Notes: generated by a model not told the origin, from the letters alone. A stretch of 64,000 nt of DNA from Jeotgalibacillus proteolyticus (GCF_002926065.1 NZ_PREZ01000003.1:312501-376500); one strand, 5' to 3'; counted from the first letter of the stretch, positions 8,560-16,328 are shown. Numbers and translations: made by a program.

Positions 8560-8602
8560 AATCCGAGTGGTGCCTGGCACCACCCGAATAGCACCACTCG
8601 AA
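8560..8602. repeat. Family A palindromic repeat, copy 2 (shortened)
   Basis: Contains GTGGTGCCTGGCACCAC, itself palindromic, followed by a second GCACCACTCG arm. It shares the core of the other family A copies but lacks the long loop. Confidence 0.6.
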
Positions 8603-8621
8603 GTCACCTCTCAATTTAAAC

Positions 8622-8654
8622 GTAAAACAGGCGTGCCGCATAGGCACGCCTGTT
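8622..8654 (-). terminator. Terminator of the gas vesicle operon
   Basis: Perfect 12-bp stem AACAGGCGTGCC/GGCACGCCTGTT with a 5-nt loop and TTTTA on the minus strand, immediately after the gvpU stop. Confidence 0.88.
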
Positions 8655-8665
8655 GGATGAAGCTC

Positions 8666-9061
8666 TTACTCTTTTTTTGAGGAGCTTGAAGAGCTGCCAT
8701 CGGAAATTTTTCCGAGGAAGAAGCCGTCAATCTCGCTCAGTTTCCCACGCCATAAAATTTTCCCTCTGGATGGGGTGGATTTGTTGTCGCCGATATAGAC
8801 CTTGGTATTTTTCATGTGCACAAAGTGCGCCTCTTCACTGCCATTGGATTCTACTGATTCCCCGGCTTTTGCAAGCTGCTCACTTAATTTCTGGGCCACT
8901 TCATTTCCGTCTTCAAATGCTTCACTCAATTCGTCAAAGTAATCCTTCGCCGATATCATGGTACCTGAAATAACGGAACCTTTAACGTTTAGAGTAATAT
9001 CTAATGAAAAATCATGCTTATTTGCAGCTTGCACAAAAAATTCAATGATATTGTCCTTCAT
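8666..9061 (-). CDS. gvpU: Gas vesicle protein GvpU
   Basis: 131 residues from the ATG at 9061 (AGGAG 8 nt upstream). Last gene of the cluster, in the position and with the length of B. megaterium GvpU, an accessory protein linked to gas vesicle clustering. The body is alpha/beta (LDITLNVKGSVISGTMISAK, then KTPSRGKILWRGKLSEID-like C-terminal half), and it ends in a serine-rich tail (GSSSSSSKKE). It follows gvpT by 20 nt. The role in assembly is inferred from position and family. Confidence 0.88.
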   Translation of the reverse strand: MKDNIIEFFVQAANKHDFSLDITLNVKGSVISGTMISAKDYFDELSEAFEDGNEVAQKLSEQLAKAGESVESNGSEEAHFVHMKNTKVYIGDNKSTPSRGKILWRGKLSEIDGFFLGKISDGSSSSSSKKE

Positions 9062-9081
9062 TTTCACGTCTCCTTCCGTTA

Positions 9082-10278
9082 TTATACAGATGTATCGTCA
9101 TCGCTTGAGAGAGTTGTATCTCCCTCTTCTTCGTCGTCCTTTTTTGACTTCTTTGATTTTTTAGCTGGTGCACGTTTCTTTCTTGGCTTACTTTTTGTTG
9201 ACTTTGATTTTGTGTCTTTTGACTCTTCTTCTTTCTCTTCATCAGAGTCATCTTCGTCAGATTCTTCTTCAGCGTCTTTATCAGACTCTTCCTCTTCCTC
9301 TGATTCTTCTTCACTGTCTTCTTCACTTTCTTCTACACTATCTTCTTCAGACTCTTCCTCAGTTGCATCCTCTTCAGAATCGTCCTCATCGCTCTCGTCT
9401 GATTTCTCAGTGTCTTCTTCTGATTCTTCGTCATCCTCCGAGCTTGCAGCGGCTTCATCTTCTGAATCGCTTTCTGGCTCGTCTGGACCTTCATAAGAGT
9501 CTTCTTCTTCATCAGGATCTTCTTTTGTATCATCTTCATTTTCTTCAGAATCCTGATCCTCTGAATCGTCATCCTCAGATTTGCCGGAAAGTTTTGCTTC
9601 AAGCTCGCTTAGACGCTTCTTCAGATCTTCATTTTCTTTTTTCATTGCATCAGATTCATCTTCCTGATCTTCTTCGCTGTCTTCCTCTTCCTCTTCCTCT
9701 TCCTCTTCCTCTTCCTCTACTTCTTCTTCATCCTCTTCTTCTTCCTCATCATCACTGCCGCCTCCAACAAGCTTGGAGATCATTTCTTCTAAACGGCCTA
9801 AGCGATCATTAAGGTCATTATTTTCTTTTTTCAAGTCAGACTCTTCATCTGAATCTGAACCAGTTCCTTCAAGAGTTGTTTCTCCTGAGCTTGCTGCTTC
9901 GTCATCGGAAGAATCTTGTTCCAGGTTTTCATCTTCATTGGAATCTTCATCACTTGAGTCATCCTTTGATCCTTTGCTGAATAATCCAAGAGCGGAGGTT
10001 TTAAGTGATCCTGCAGCTTTTTTGGATGCATCTTTCGCTACTTCAGTAAGATCAGTACCTTTTGATTTCAGCTTTTCTGTATCAATCTTGCTGATCAGCT
10101 TTTTGCCGTTTTCAGGTGTAGCCAGGTAGCCGATTGAAGCGCCTAATAAACCGCCTGCGATTGAGCGCTTGATTGTGCTGCCGCCGCCTGATTCACTTTT
10201 TTCACTGCTTTCATTTGTTGAATTGTTTTCCTCTGTTTGGTTTTCTGCTTTTTTGTTATCATTTTTTTTGTCAGCCAT
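9082..10278 (-). CDS. gvpT: GvpT-like gas vesicle protein with very long acidic repeat tail
   Basis: 398 residues from the ATG at 10278 (GGAGG upstream). Residues ~35-110 are a YtxH-like segment with a short hydrophobic stretch (SIAGGLLGASIGYLATPENG) and amphipathic helix, as in B. megaterium GvpT and GvpP. Coiled-coil heptads such as LKKENNDLNDRLGRLEEMIS and MKKENEDLKKRLSELEAKLS occur twice. Most of the rest is Asp/Glu/Ser low complexity, ending in a basic K/S/R-rich region. The acidic tail is the longest in the cluster. The coding strand carries a GAGGAA hexamer run (9681-9718), expandable without frameshift. Its function in the vesicle is unknown. Confidence 0.85.
   Translation of the reverse strand: MADKKNDNKKAENQTEENNSTNESSEKSESGGGSTIKRSIAGGLLGASIGYLATPENGKKLISKIDTEKLKSKGTDLTEVAKDASKKAAGSLKTSALGLFSKGSKDDSSDEDSNEDENLEQDSSDDEAASSGETTLEGTGSDSDEESDLKKENNDLNDRLGRLEEMISKLVGGGSDDEEEEEDEEEVEEEEEEEEEEEEDSEEDQEDESDAMKKENEDLKKRLSELEAKLSGKSEDDDSEDQDSEENEDDTKEDPDEEEDSYEGPDEPESDSEDEAAASSEDDEESEEDTEKSDESDEDDSEEDATEEESEEDSVEESEEDSEEESEEEEESDKDAEEESDEDDSDEEKEEESKDTKSKSTKSKPRKKRAPAKKSKKSKKDDEEEGDTTLSSDDDTSV
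9681..9718. repeat. CTTCCT hexanucleotide microsatellite inside gvpT
   Basis: About six tandem CTTCCT units (GAGGAA on the coding strand) encode an uninterrupted glutamate run. The unit is a multiple of three, so copy-number changes alter tail length, not frame. Confidence 0.85.
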
Positions 10279-10305
10279 GGTCAATACCTCCACTTAATAG
10301 TTAAT

Positions 10306-10635
10306 TTAATAGTTAATGTCAGATTCTAATCGTTTTGAGTCTAATTTTTTCTCAAGAGATTCAAGTCTCTCAAGCAATTGTTTGTTTTCTTCTTCGAGTG
10401 CTTTTGTGTTATTGTTCTGAGCTTTAGAAGAAAGGTATGGGTCGTTTTCCCACCAGTCCATGCCGATTTCCTTGGCCTTATCAACTGATGCGACAATCAG
10501 CCGGATTTTGATCGTTAATAATTCAACGTCCGCAATCCCAACTGTGATGTCCCCTGCAATAACGACACCTTTATCTAAAATTTTCTCCAGCACGTCAACA
10601 ATCGTACTTGATTGCATATTGTGTTCGACTGCCAT
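10306..10635 (-). CDS. gvpJ: Gas vesicle protein GvpJ
   Basis: 109 residues. The first ~75 residues are a GvpA-like domain (IVDVLEKILDKGVVIAGDIT, then VELLTIKIRLIVASVDKA), followed by a coiled-coil tail (LEEENKQLLERLESLEKKL). GvpJ is a minor structural GvpA paralogue thought to shape the conical tips or to help nucleation. A WWENDPYL segment follows the core, as in other GvpJ proteins. It is 23 nt downstream of gvpK. Confidence 0.93.
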   Translation of the reverse strand: MAVEHNMQSSTIVDVLEKILDKGVVIAGDITVGIADVELLTIKIRLIVASVDKAKEIGMDWWENDPYLSSKAQNNNTKALEEENKQLLERLESLEKKLDSKRLESDINY

Positions 10636-10658
10636 AGTAAAGCCTCCTTGGCATTTAT

Positions 10659-10943
10659 TTAAAGCAAGCTTCCGAGTGGGCCAAGATCGATATTTAAGTC
10701 TTCAGCATCAAGGCCGAAGATATCTTTTAATTCTTCCATTTTTTCTTCCAGGTTCATCAATGCTTCACCGAGGTTTTCAATCTCCTCGTCAGACAAGGTG
10801 CCTCCTTCAACACGCCGAATTGCGTGCCTCTCGACGATTTGCCTGAGCAGCTCGATTACGGTTAGCACAAGCTGGGCTAACCCATGCTCTGCGTTATCGG
10901 GATCCAAATTAATCTTGCCACTTGTTGGGCTGACCTGTTGCAT
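10659..10943 (-). CDS. gvpK: Gas vesicle protein GvpK
   Basis: 94 residues with the GvpK family pattern: LAQLVLTVIELLRQIVERHAIRR followed by GGTLSDEEIENLGEALMNLEE. It is mostly helical and essential for vesicle formation in studied systems. Its start lies inside the 3' end of gvpS (35-nt overlap), indicating translational coupling, and a GGGAGG site precedes the ATG. Confidence 0.94.
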   Translation of the reverse strand: MQQVSPTSGKINLDPDNAEHGLAQLVLTVIELLRQIVERHAIRRVEGGTLSDEEIENLGEALMNLEEKMEELKDIFGLDAEDLNIDLGPLGSLL

Positions 10944-11184
10944 CGGTTAACGCCTCCCTTTGTTGATCAAAATCTGCTGAATTGATTGTCCGATTCCCTT
11001 GCTGTGCCTGTACAAGTGATTCTACTGAAGCAATTAATACACGCAGATCCAAATACACAAGGTCGACACCCGCAATGGAAATAACTAAGTCCGCTTTTAT
11101 CGCAACGCCTTTGTCCAAAATAACATCTAAAATATCTATTAATCCGATGTCTTTATTTTCGATTGTTTCCCTTACTGTAGACAT
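10909..11184 (-). CDS. gvpS: Gas vesicle protein GvpS (GvpA paralogue)
   Basis: 91 residues. A GvpA-type core (LIDILDVILDKGVAIKADLV, then VDLVYLDLRVLIASVESL) with a short divergent tail. In the B. megaterium order this position is gvpS, a minor GvpA-like protein. The core keeps the two amphipathic helices and beta hairpin of the shell protein. It begins 17 nt after gvpL and overlaps gvpK. Confidence 0.92.
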   Translation of the reverse strand: MSTVRETIENKDIGLIDILDVILDKGVAIKADLVISIAGVDLVYLDLRVLIASVESLVQAQQGNRTINSADFDQQREALTDATGQPNKWQD

Positions 11185-11201
11185 AGCTCGTCTTCCTCAC
11201 C

Positions 11202-12008
11202 TTATGAAAAGCTGGAGAAGTGATAGGCTGGCCAAGGACCTGATGGTGCAAACTGCCATCCCATTTCCTTCATTTCCTTTTCATATTGTTGGATTTTTTC
11301 TAAAAAAGGTTCAACGTCCGACTTAGGAATAAGGTAAACACTGTTCCAGGTCATATTTTCATCTTTCCCGGTTACATCTTTACTCCAATTTCTTTTTACA
11401 TTTCCTTGAAGAACAAATTCTTTCAGCTGAAAGTGGATTTCTTCACTAACCCGGTTTTTTTCTTCTTCAAGCTCGGATTCTATCAGCTTATCAAGCTTCT
11501 TTTTTTCGAAAAATTGTCTGCCCTTAGGCAGCTCATTAATTTCAATTCTTTTGGCTTCGATAGCAGGATTGTTCTCACTTACCTGCTCCTTTAAAATCTT
11601 ATCGTCGCAATATATCTTCAAATTCCATTCTTCGTTGCCTTCTAAGAGCTCAAAGGTGCTTTCCATTTTAGCCTGATTGGATTGTACGGTCTGCGTCAGG
11701 CTGTCTTTATTCTTGTAAAGGGTGCAAAATTTTAAGGGAATAACGGTAAACGCTTTTGAGAGGGTTAATACGGTCTCGTGATGATGAAAGGCTTTTTCCT
11801 GCAGCCACTGCATATCGTTATTGATTTTCTCTTTGATGCTATCCTCTGAATATTCCCCTGAATCTAAATTACAAACAATTGCTGTCGTATCACCGACCGG
11901 AATCGGATAAAGCTCTCGTTCGTTATCAAACCCTTTAAAAGATGGAAACGATTGTTCCGTCGTTTCTTTTGTTGGGATTAAACCATATAAATAAAGTAGA
12001 TCGCCCAT
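11202..12008 (-). CDS. gvpL: Gas vesicle protein GvpL (GvpF/GvpL family)
   Basis: 268 residues, starting LLYLYGLIPTKE and ending in an aromatic W-Q-F-A-P-S-G-P-W-P-A-Y-H-F motif shared with GvpF. The two-domain GvpF/L fold is a chaperone that binds nascent GvpA, and GvpF was shown to be on the gas-facing surface in cyanobacteria. The middle contains a long helical hairpin with a KKKLDKLIESELEEEKN segment. GvpG ends 9 nt upstream, giving the conserved F-G-L order. Confidence 0.94.
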   Translation of the reverse strand: MGDLLYLYGLIPTKETTEQSFPSFKGFDNERELYPIPVGDTTAIVCNLDSGEYSEDSIKEKINNDMQWLQEKAFHHHETVLTLSKAFTVIPLKFCTLYKNKDSLTQTVQSNQAKMESTFELLEGNEEWNLKIYCDDKILKEQVSENNPAIEAKRIEINELPKGRQFFEKKKLDKLIESELEEEKNRVSEEIHFQLKEFVLQGNVKRNWSKDVTGKDENMTWNSVYLIPKSDVEPFLEKIQQYEKEMKEMGWQFAPSGPWPAYHFSSFS

Positions 12009-12017
12009 CTTTTAACA

Positions 12018-12275
12018 TCATTCCTTTTTCTTCGTCATTTCTTCCCACTGTTCCATTTCCCTCTTTTTTGCAATTTCATACCTGGTAATTAATTCATCCT
12101 CTTTTTCCTTGTATGCCTCATCCGGAATTTCTCCGAGCTCATACATCATTTGCAGCTGAATAAGTTTTTGCTGGATGGTTGGCAGGTCATACAATTCCTT
12201 ATCGGCCTCTTCTTTTACCTTTTCCCCGATTTTGATCACCATATTGATCGGGGCAGTAACTAGTTTATGGATCAT
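12018..12275 (-). CDS. gvpG: Gas vesicle protein GvpG
   Basis: 85 residues with the GvpG pattern: HKLVTAPINMVIKIGEKVKE, YDLPTIQQKLIQLQMMYELG and a charged helical tail rich in E/K/R. GvpG binds GvpF/L and supports assembly. Its ATG overlaps the gvpF stop by one base (TGATG), implying tight translational coupling. Confidence 0.94.
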   Translation of the reverse strand: MIHKLVTAPINMVIKIGEKVKEEADKELYDLPTIQQKLIQLQMMYELGEIPDEAYKEKEDELITRYEIAKKREMEQWEEMTKKKE

Positions 12276-13042
12276 CAGCCATCTTCCACCTTCAATTTTA
12301 TATTGACGAAGTTATATGCCGGCCATGGACCACTGTAGTTAAACTCAACTCTGTCTTTCCAATCCTCATGGATTTCGTTTACCTTTTCGTCAAATTCCTG
12401 TTCCTTCTCCCGGTCAACTAAAAATGCTGCATTCAATAGCATCTTTTCTCCGATCGGGTCATTTGTTTTTGCAGCTACAGATAATCCATGCAAAGGCTCA
12501 AAAATTTGCGCCTTTAAATCCTGCTGAAGCGAAGTGAAAAGCTTTTGCGCTGCTTCGCCAAGCTTAATGCGGTCATAATAGCCGGCTGCTTCAGATTTGC
12601 CTTTAACAGCGGAGGCTGTCTTTTTAATCTGAGCATCCTCACTCGCCTGATTTTCAAGCCATTCTTTATTACCGATTACCTTTAATCCTAATTCGACTTT
12701 TCCTTTGATTTCAGGGAAAAGCTTTTCAAATTGAGGATAAAGATTTTCCAGCAGCACGCCTACATCTTCTTTTGACTGAAACACATTTCCGAAGCTGACA
12801 GGAATCACTGTATCATTTTGTTTCATGACAGCAGAGACAGCATTTTGGTGAGTCATCAAGTTGTCGCGGTTCGGATGATAAATTTTCATCGGAACTTCAG
12901 CTGCTACCATCGCTGCATCTTTATAGCGAATCGTAAAAAGCTCTCTTTTTTCATCTTCGAGAACAATTTCTCCAAATTGGTCTTCCTGCTCTGTCTGAAT
13001 CCCACAAAAAATATAAATTCCTGATTTTTGCTCTTCGCTCAT
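12275..13042 (-). CDS. gvpF: Gas vesicle protein GvpF (GvpF/GvpL family)
   Basis: 255 residues, paralogous to the GvpL two genes on. Both share the closing W-P-A-Y-N/H-F motif (here SGPWPAYNFVNIKL) and the central segment of the type VIPVSFGNVFQS. It is expected to chaperone GvpA monomers during shell growth. It starts 12 nt after the gvpN stop and is coupled to gvpG through a TGATG junction. Confidence 0.94.
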   Translation of the reverse strand: MSEEQKSGIYIFCGIQTEQEDQFGEIVLEDEKRELFTIRYKDAAMVAAEVPMKIYHPNRDNLMTHQNAVSAVMKQNDTVIPVSFGNVFQSKEDVGVLLENLYPQFEKLFPEIKGKVELGLKVIGNKEWLENQASEDAQIKKTASAVKGKSEAAGYYDRIKLGEAAQKLFTSLQQDLKAQIFEPLHGLSVAAKTNDPIGEKMLLNAAFLVDREKEQEFDEKVNEIHEDWKDRVEFNYSGPWPAYNFVNIKLKVEDG

Positions 13043-13054
13043 CGTAACGCTCCT

Positions 13055-13975
13055 TTATTCCTCAGTGACCTTTACTTTTTTACTAGCTTTGATGATGAGA
13101 TCCTTTGCCGCGTTTAACGGCTGATCTGCTTCTAAACAACGGCTTACCTGATGACCAAGTATATCCGTACAAAGCTTTTGAAAGTCTTCGTCTTTTCCAT
13201 CAATTGCAATATCTGCTTCTGCAGCTAACTTAGCAATCATTAGTGATGCTCTTAAACTTGGACCAGTATCTTCTTTACATTCCTTACGAAGATCTGCTAC
13301 AAGCTGGGTGATCGCTTTCGCTTCATTTTTTGCTATTCCAAGCTTTTCTGAAACAATCGCTGCTTCCCGGTCTACATCTTTATAGTCCACGTGGATCGTG
13401 ATCAGCCGATCAAGCAGTGCATCCTGCGTTTGGAAAACACCTGCATATTCTGCAGGGTTGCTTGTGAATATGACACAAAAGTCGGGATGAACCCGCACGA
13501 ATGGCTCAGTTAGCTTTGAGCCGTAAAGCGGAAGAATATTTTCTTCTAAAATAGAAAGAAAGATATTATTCGTATTGGGCTGTGACCTTGTAAATTCATC
13601 GTAAATAAGGGTATAGCCATTTTTTACAGCTTCCAGCAATCGTCCATCATGCCAAGACTCGGTTACCTTCTCTTCTTTTTTGTAAACGGATCTAATGTAG
13701 TTATCAACATGCTTTTGACTTGTATAACCAGTGAAATCACCAATTAAGTCACTGTTATTTAACTCATGGTTACCATGAATAAGCATGACCGGTTTCTTGC
13801 GCTTTTTTGCCAAGGCAAGTGCCAGAGAAGTTTTACCCGCTCCGGTCGGACCAGTAAAATGAATAGGATAGCCTGCTTTCAGGTATTGTAAAGACCGGGA
13901 CAGCAAATCCTTGGTCTCATCATCCTGAACCAATCCTTTTGTATTTTTCTTAATCTTTTCTTTTAAGACCGTCAC
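13055..13975 (-). CDS. gvpN: Gas vesicle AAA+ ATPase GvpN
   Basis: 306 residues, a MoxR/dynein-like AAA+ ATPase: Walker A GPTGAGKTSLALALA (~res 40-55), Walker B LIYDEFTRSQPNTNNIF, a sensor-1 region VIFTSNPAEYAG, and an arginine-finger region DALLDRLITIHV. GvpN is required for efficient vesicle growth and is thought to remodel GvpA or GvpC complexes. It lies 27 nt after gvpR and leads the N-F-G-L block. Confidence 0.95.
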   Translation of the reverse strand: MTVLKEKIKKNTKGLVQDDETKDLLSRSLQYLKAGYPIHFTGPTGAGKTSLALALAKKRKKPVMLIHGNHELNNSDLIGDFTGYTSQKHVDNYIRSVYKKEEKVTESWHDGRLLEAVKNGYTLIYDEFTRSQPNTNNIFLSILEENILPLYGSKLTEPFVRVHPDFCVIFTSNPAEYAGVFQTQDALLDRLITIHVDYKDVDREAAIVSEKLGIAKNEAKAITQLVADLRKECKEDTGPSLRASLMIAKLAAEADIAIDGKDEDFQKLCTDILGHQVSRCLEADQPLNAAKDLIIKASKKVKVTEE

Positions 13976-14002
13976 ACGATTCCCTCCTGCCCGCAGCTAA
14001 CA

Positions 14003-14269
14003 TTAAGACTCAAGATCTATGGCGCTGCGATAACGAATGTCCCGCCTTTTGAAGGAAGTTATTTCAACGTCTTTGTTTAAATAAACATCGTAAACACCGA
14101 TCATTTCATCTTTTGCGTATTTCTTCATATATTCTTTTTCTTCAACCGTTTCCACAATCAGCTTCCAGCCACCGTCCTCTGTTTCTTCAACAGCGGTAAT
14201 TTTATGGAGCGGAGCCACATGTTCATTGAAGAATTCTTTTGTATTTCCCATAATCTTTTTGATTTCCAT
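14003..14269 (-). CDS. gvpR: Gas vesicle protein GvpR (GvpO family)
   Basis: 88 residues. WKLIVETVEEKEYMKKYAKD, VYDVYLNKDVEITSFKRRDI and the closing RYRSAIDL are features of the GvpO family, called GvpR in B. megaterium. GvpO-type proteins are needed for vesicle formation. The AGGAGG site belongs to a stem-loop immediately upstream (14278-14294), so translation may be gated by RNA structure. Confidence 0.9.
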   Translation of the reverse strand: MEIKKIMGNTKEFFNEHVAPLHKITAVEETEDGGWKLIVETVEEKEYMKKYAKDEMIGVYDVYLNKDVEITSFKRRDIRYRSAIDLES

Positions 14270-14277
14270 GATGACCT

Positions 14278-14314
14278 CCTGCCAGAATAGCAGGCAGAGG
14301 GCACACTGGCCCTC
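14278..14314 (-). promoter_or_regulatory. Tandem stem-loops between gvpB and gvpR, one overlapping the gvpR ribosome binding site
   Basis: Read on the minus strand, GAGGGC/GCCCTC (14314-14297) is followed by CCTGC/GCAGG (14294-14278), whose 3' arm runs into the AGGAGG of gvpR. Neither has a T-run, so processing, mRNA stabilisation of the upstream structural genes or translational control fits better than termination. Confidence 0.5.
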
Positions 14315-14336
14315 ATGACTGCATCCTTACCTTTTT

Positions 14337-14627
14337 CTAGATGCTGAAGCTTGCATTCCGATCATTCGTCGATGCATTGCTTCCCCGATCATTGCTCTGA
14401 TTCAAGAAAACACCATCTTCCTGAACCTCATCGCGCAGAAGTCCAACTGCCTCCGCATAACGCAACCATGTGTCCACACTTGCAATGACGACTCTGGCTT
14501 CAACAGTTAAAATTTCAATTCCCACTACTGAAACCCTTACAAACGCATCAATTACAATCCCTTTGTCTAAAATTCTATCAATTACCTCTGCTAAACTTGA
14601 ACTATCAGTACTTTTTTGAACTGCCAT
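14337..14627 (-). CDS. gvpB: Gas vesicle structural protein GvpB (second GvpA)
   Basis: 96 residues from the ATG at 14627 (AAAGGAG 8 nt upstream). The first ~67 residues are a full GvpA shell domain ([20 protein letters not shown], then [20 protein letters not shown]), almost the same as the first gene of the cluster. The hydrophilic tail (QEDGVF then N/S/D-rich) is longer and unrelated. Duplicate GvpA-type genes at positions one and four match B. megaterium gvpA/gvpB. It forms the ribbed hydrophobic-inside wall. Confidence 0.95.
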   Translation of the reverse strand: MAVQKSTDSSSLAEVIDRILDKGIVIDAFVRVSVVGIEILTVEARVVIASVDTWLRYAEAVGLLRDEVQEDGVFLNQSNDRGSNASTNDRNASFSI

Positions 14628-14646
14628 TTTAAATTCTCCTTTCAAA

Positions 14647-15096
14647 TTAAGAGCTCATATCCGTGTAATTTTTAATGTCATTTGAGCTCTTGACATGCTT
14701 GGTTGATGACTTAATACTGGTAACACTTTTAATGTGTTTTACACCTTTAAGCTGTTTTTTCTTGTCTCCATCTTCATCGCCGGACATCTTCTCTTGAAAG
14801 CTTTCTCCAGCTTCTTTTACTTTTCCAAGCTTGTCCTGAACTTTATGAAGGGCATCCTGCGCTTTACCTTCACCATCTTCTGCTTTATCGTGAACTTTTT
14901 CTGCATTTTCATCTTTTGCTTTTCCTAGCTTTTCTGAGGCCTCATTCGCTTTATCCTGAATGCCTCCAACCATTTTTTCCTTGGCTTTATCCTTAAGCGT
15001 ATCCTTTACCTTGTCTTTAACCGGTTCAGGGGCGTGTTCATACGCTTCTTTTGCTAGCTTGCCTGCTGCTTTTTTTACAGGATTGTCTTTAGACAT
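14647..15096 (-). CDS. gvpQ: Gas vesicle accessory protein GvpQ
   Basis: 149 residues, very hydrophilic and Lys/Glu/Asp/Ala rich, with LEA-like helical repeats ([39 protein letters not shown]) and a Ser/Lys/Thr-rich tail ([20 protein letters not shown]). It occupies the gvpQ position between gvpP and gvpB. GvpQ is dispensable for vesicles in some reconstituted systems; its biological role is not known. Confidence 0.82.
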   Translation of the reverse strand: MSKDNPVKKAAGKLAKEAYEHAPEPVKDKVKDTLKDKAKEKMVGGIQDKANEASEKLGKAKDENAEKVHDKAEDGEGKAQDALHKVQDKLGKVKEAGESFQEKMSGDEDGDKKKQLKGVKHIKSVTSIKSSTKHVKSSNDIKNYTDMSS

Positions 15097-15135
15097 CCCG
15101 GTTCCCCCTCTCGAGCGCCGAAAGTGGATTTACTT

Positions 15136-15600
15136 TTACTTTGATTTCGATTCCACTAAATCATTCAGCATATTTTCAATTCTCTCAAGGCGCTCATTCA
15201 GGTTTTTATTATCTTCTTTAATTTCGTCGTATTGAGATGACTTTTCTTCTTCATCATCTGAATCTTTTTGATTTTTGCTGTCGCTGTTCTTCTTAGGCGA
15301 AAGCAGGGACAGCGGTGATCCGGTGCCTTTGCTGATATAGCCGGAAGCGGTTTGTTTTAAACTGTTTAGTGCCTGCTCCTTTAAAAGGTCCTGTGCAGTT
15401 TTTCTGAGTTCATCTCCTGCTACTCTCACAAACTCGGATTCCTGCAGGCTTTTAGCTAGCTTTTTGCTCGTTCCGGGGCTCGACAATAAACCGATTCCGG
15501 CACCTACTACTCCTCCAAGAATTGCGAGGTTTAGCGAATGCGATGCCTCCTCAGTTGTTTCTTCACTTTTCTTTTTTTCTTCTTTTTCTTTTGTACCCAT
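15136..15600 (-). CDS. gvpP: Gas vesicle accessory protein GvpP (YtxH-like)
   Basis: 154 residues from the ATG at 15600 (GAGGGTGG upstream). A hydrophobic glycine-rich stretch (LAILGGVVGAGIGLLSSPGT, ~res 28-47) followed by an amphipathic helix is the YtxH-type region shared with GvpT. The C-terminal third is a coiled coil (IKEDNKNLNERLERIENMLN). It lies in the gvpP position, second in the operon. Confidence 0.85.
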   Translation of the reverse strand: MGTKEKEEKKKSEETTEEASHSLNLAILGGVVGAGIGLLSSPGTSKKLAKSLQESEFVRVAGDELRKTAQDLLKEQALNSLKQTASGYISKGTGSPLSLLSPKKNSDSKNQKDSDDEEEKSSQYDEIKEDNKNLNERLERIENMLNDLVESKSK

Positions 15601-15639
15601 GTGTTCCACCCTCATCTCTCGTGAATTAAATAGGACTAA

Positions 15640-15900
15640 TTAATAGCTTAGCTGCGGACTGCGGTCACTTTCACTCTTGCTTAAGAAGGTGTCCTGTGAC
15701 TCATCTCTTAAGAGTCCAACCGCATCGGCATAGCGAAGCCATGTTTCAACACTTGCAATAACAATTCTTGCTTCAATCGTAATAATTTCTATGCCTACTA
15801 GAGATACCCGGACAAAAGCATCGATGACAATTCCTTTGTCGAGAATTCTGTCGATAACTTCTGCAAGGCTTGAGCTATCTGTACTTTTTTGAACAGCCAT
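15640..15900 (-). CDS. gvpA: Gas vesicle structural protein GvpA
   Basis: 86 residues. Complete GvpA domain: [20 protein letters not shown] (helix 1 and strand 1), [20 protein letters not shown] (strand 2 and helix 2), then a short Ser/Asp tail. It polymerises into the hollow gas-permeable vesicle wall. As first gene of the operon it is behind the candidate promoter at 15999-16024 and a leader of ~100 nt with an AGGAGAG site. Confidence 0.96.
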   Translation of the reverse strand: MAVQKSTDSSSLAEVIDRILDKGIVIDAFVRVSLVGIEIITIEARIVIASVETWLRYADAVGLLRDESQDTFLSKSESDRSPQLSY

Positions 15901-15998
15901 TTCCGATCTCTCCTTTCTGAATTTCTATCTCACGATCCTACCCTTTAAAACTTGGCCCTGACGACAGTGACTTGTTTTATATGTGGTTTAGTAGCTAT

Positions 15999-16024
15999 AT
16001 ACCAACAACCTTCCGCCATAAAAC
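15999..16024 (-). promoter_or_regulatory. Candidate sigma-B-type promoter of the gvp operon
   Basis: On the minus strand GTTTTA, 14 bp, TGGTAT resembles the general stress consensus GTTTAA-N12-15-GGGTAT. It is about 100 nt before the gvpA ATG. A sigma-A alternative with weak boxes overlaps it, so sigma assignment is uncertain. Confidence 0.4.
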
Positions 16025-16183
16025 ATTATCAGGGTAGGTAATCCGTAGGAAATATATAAATGCCGGCGCATGTGTCGGCTAAAACCCCCTGCCCGTAAAC
16101 AAACAAACATAAGCCCCCGTAAGCCTGAAGTTAGATTATTACATTTCCATTACACAACATAAATTGATAGAAATTACCAAACA

Positions 16184-16250
16184 AAAAGTGCCTGGCACTC
16201 GTCGAATTATGTCAGTAATGACCATAAGCCGAAAAGTTACAGGCACTTTT
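16184..16250. repeat. Family A palindromic repeat, copy 3 (diverged loop)
   Basis: AAAAAGTGCCTG at the left and CAGGCACTTTT at the right end enclose about 45 nt, including GTCGAATTATGTC. The ends match family A; the interior is diverged. Confidence 0.65.
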
Positions 16251-16328
16251 ATAATTTGAGTAATGTTACACAATGCGTATAGGAGGTCTCGAGCATATCC
16301 TATTATAAAAGAAGGAGGTGTTCAAACT

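Noticed and set aside
9014-10129. Several long Ser/Leu-rich open frames antisense or out of frame to gvpT
   Set aside because: They arise from the GAGGAA/CTTCCT low-complexity composition of gvpT. None has a ribosome binding site and the true frame has a YtxH domain and coiled coils.
8622-16024. Mobile-element insertion of the gvp cluster
   Set aside because: No integrase, transposase, flanking direct repeats or tRNA gene was found. Base composition is similar to the flanking genes, so recent transfer cannot be claimed.
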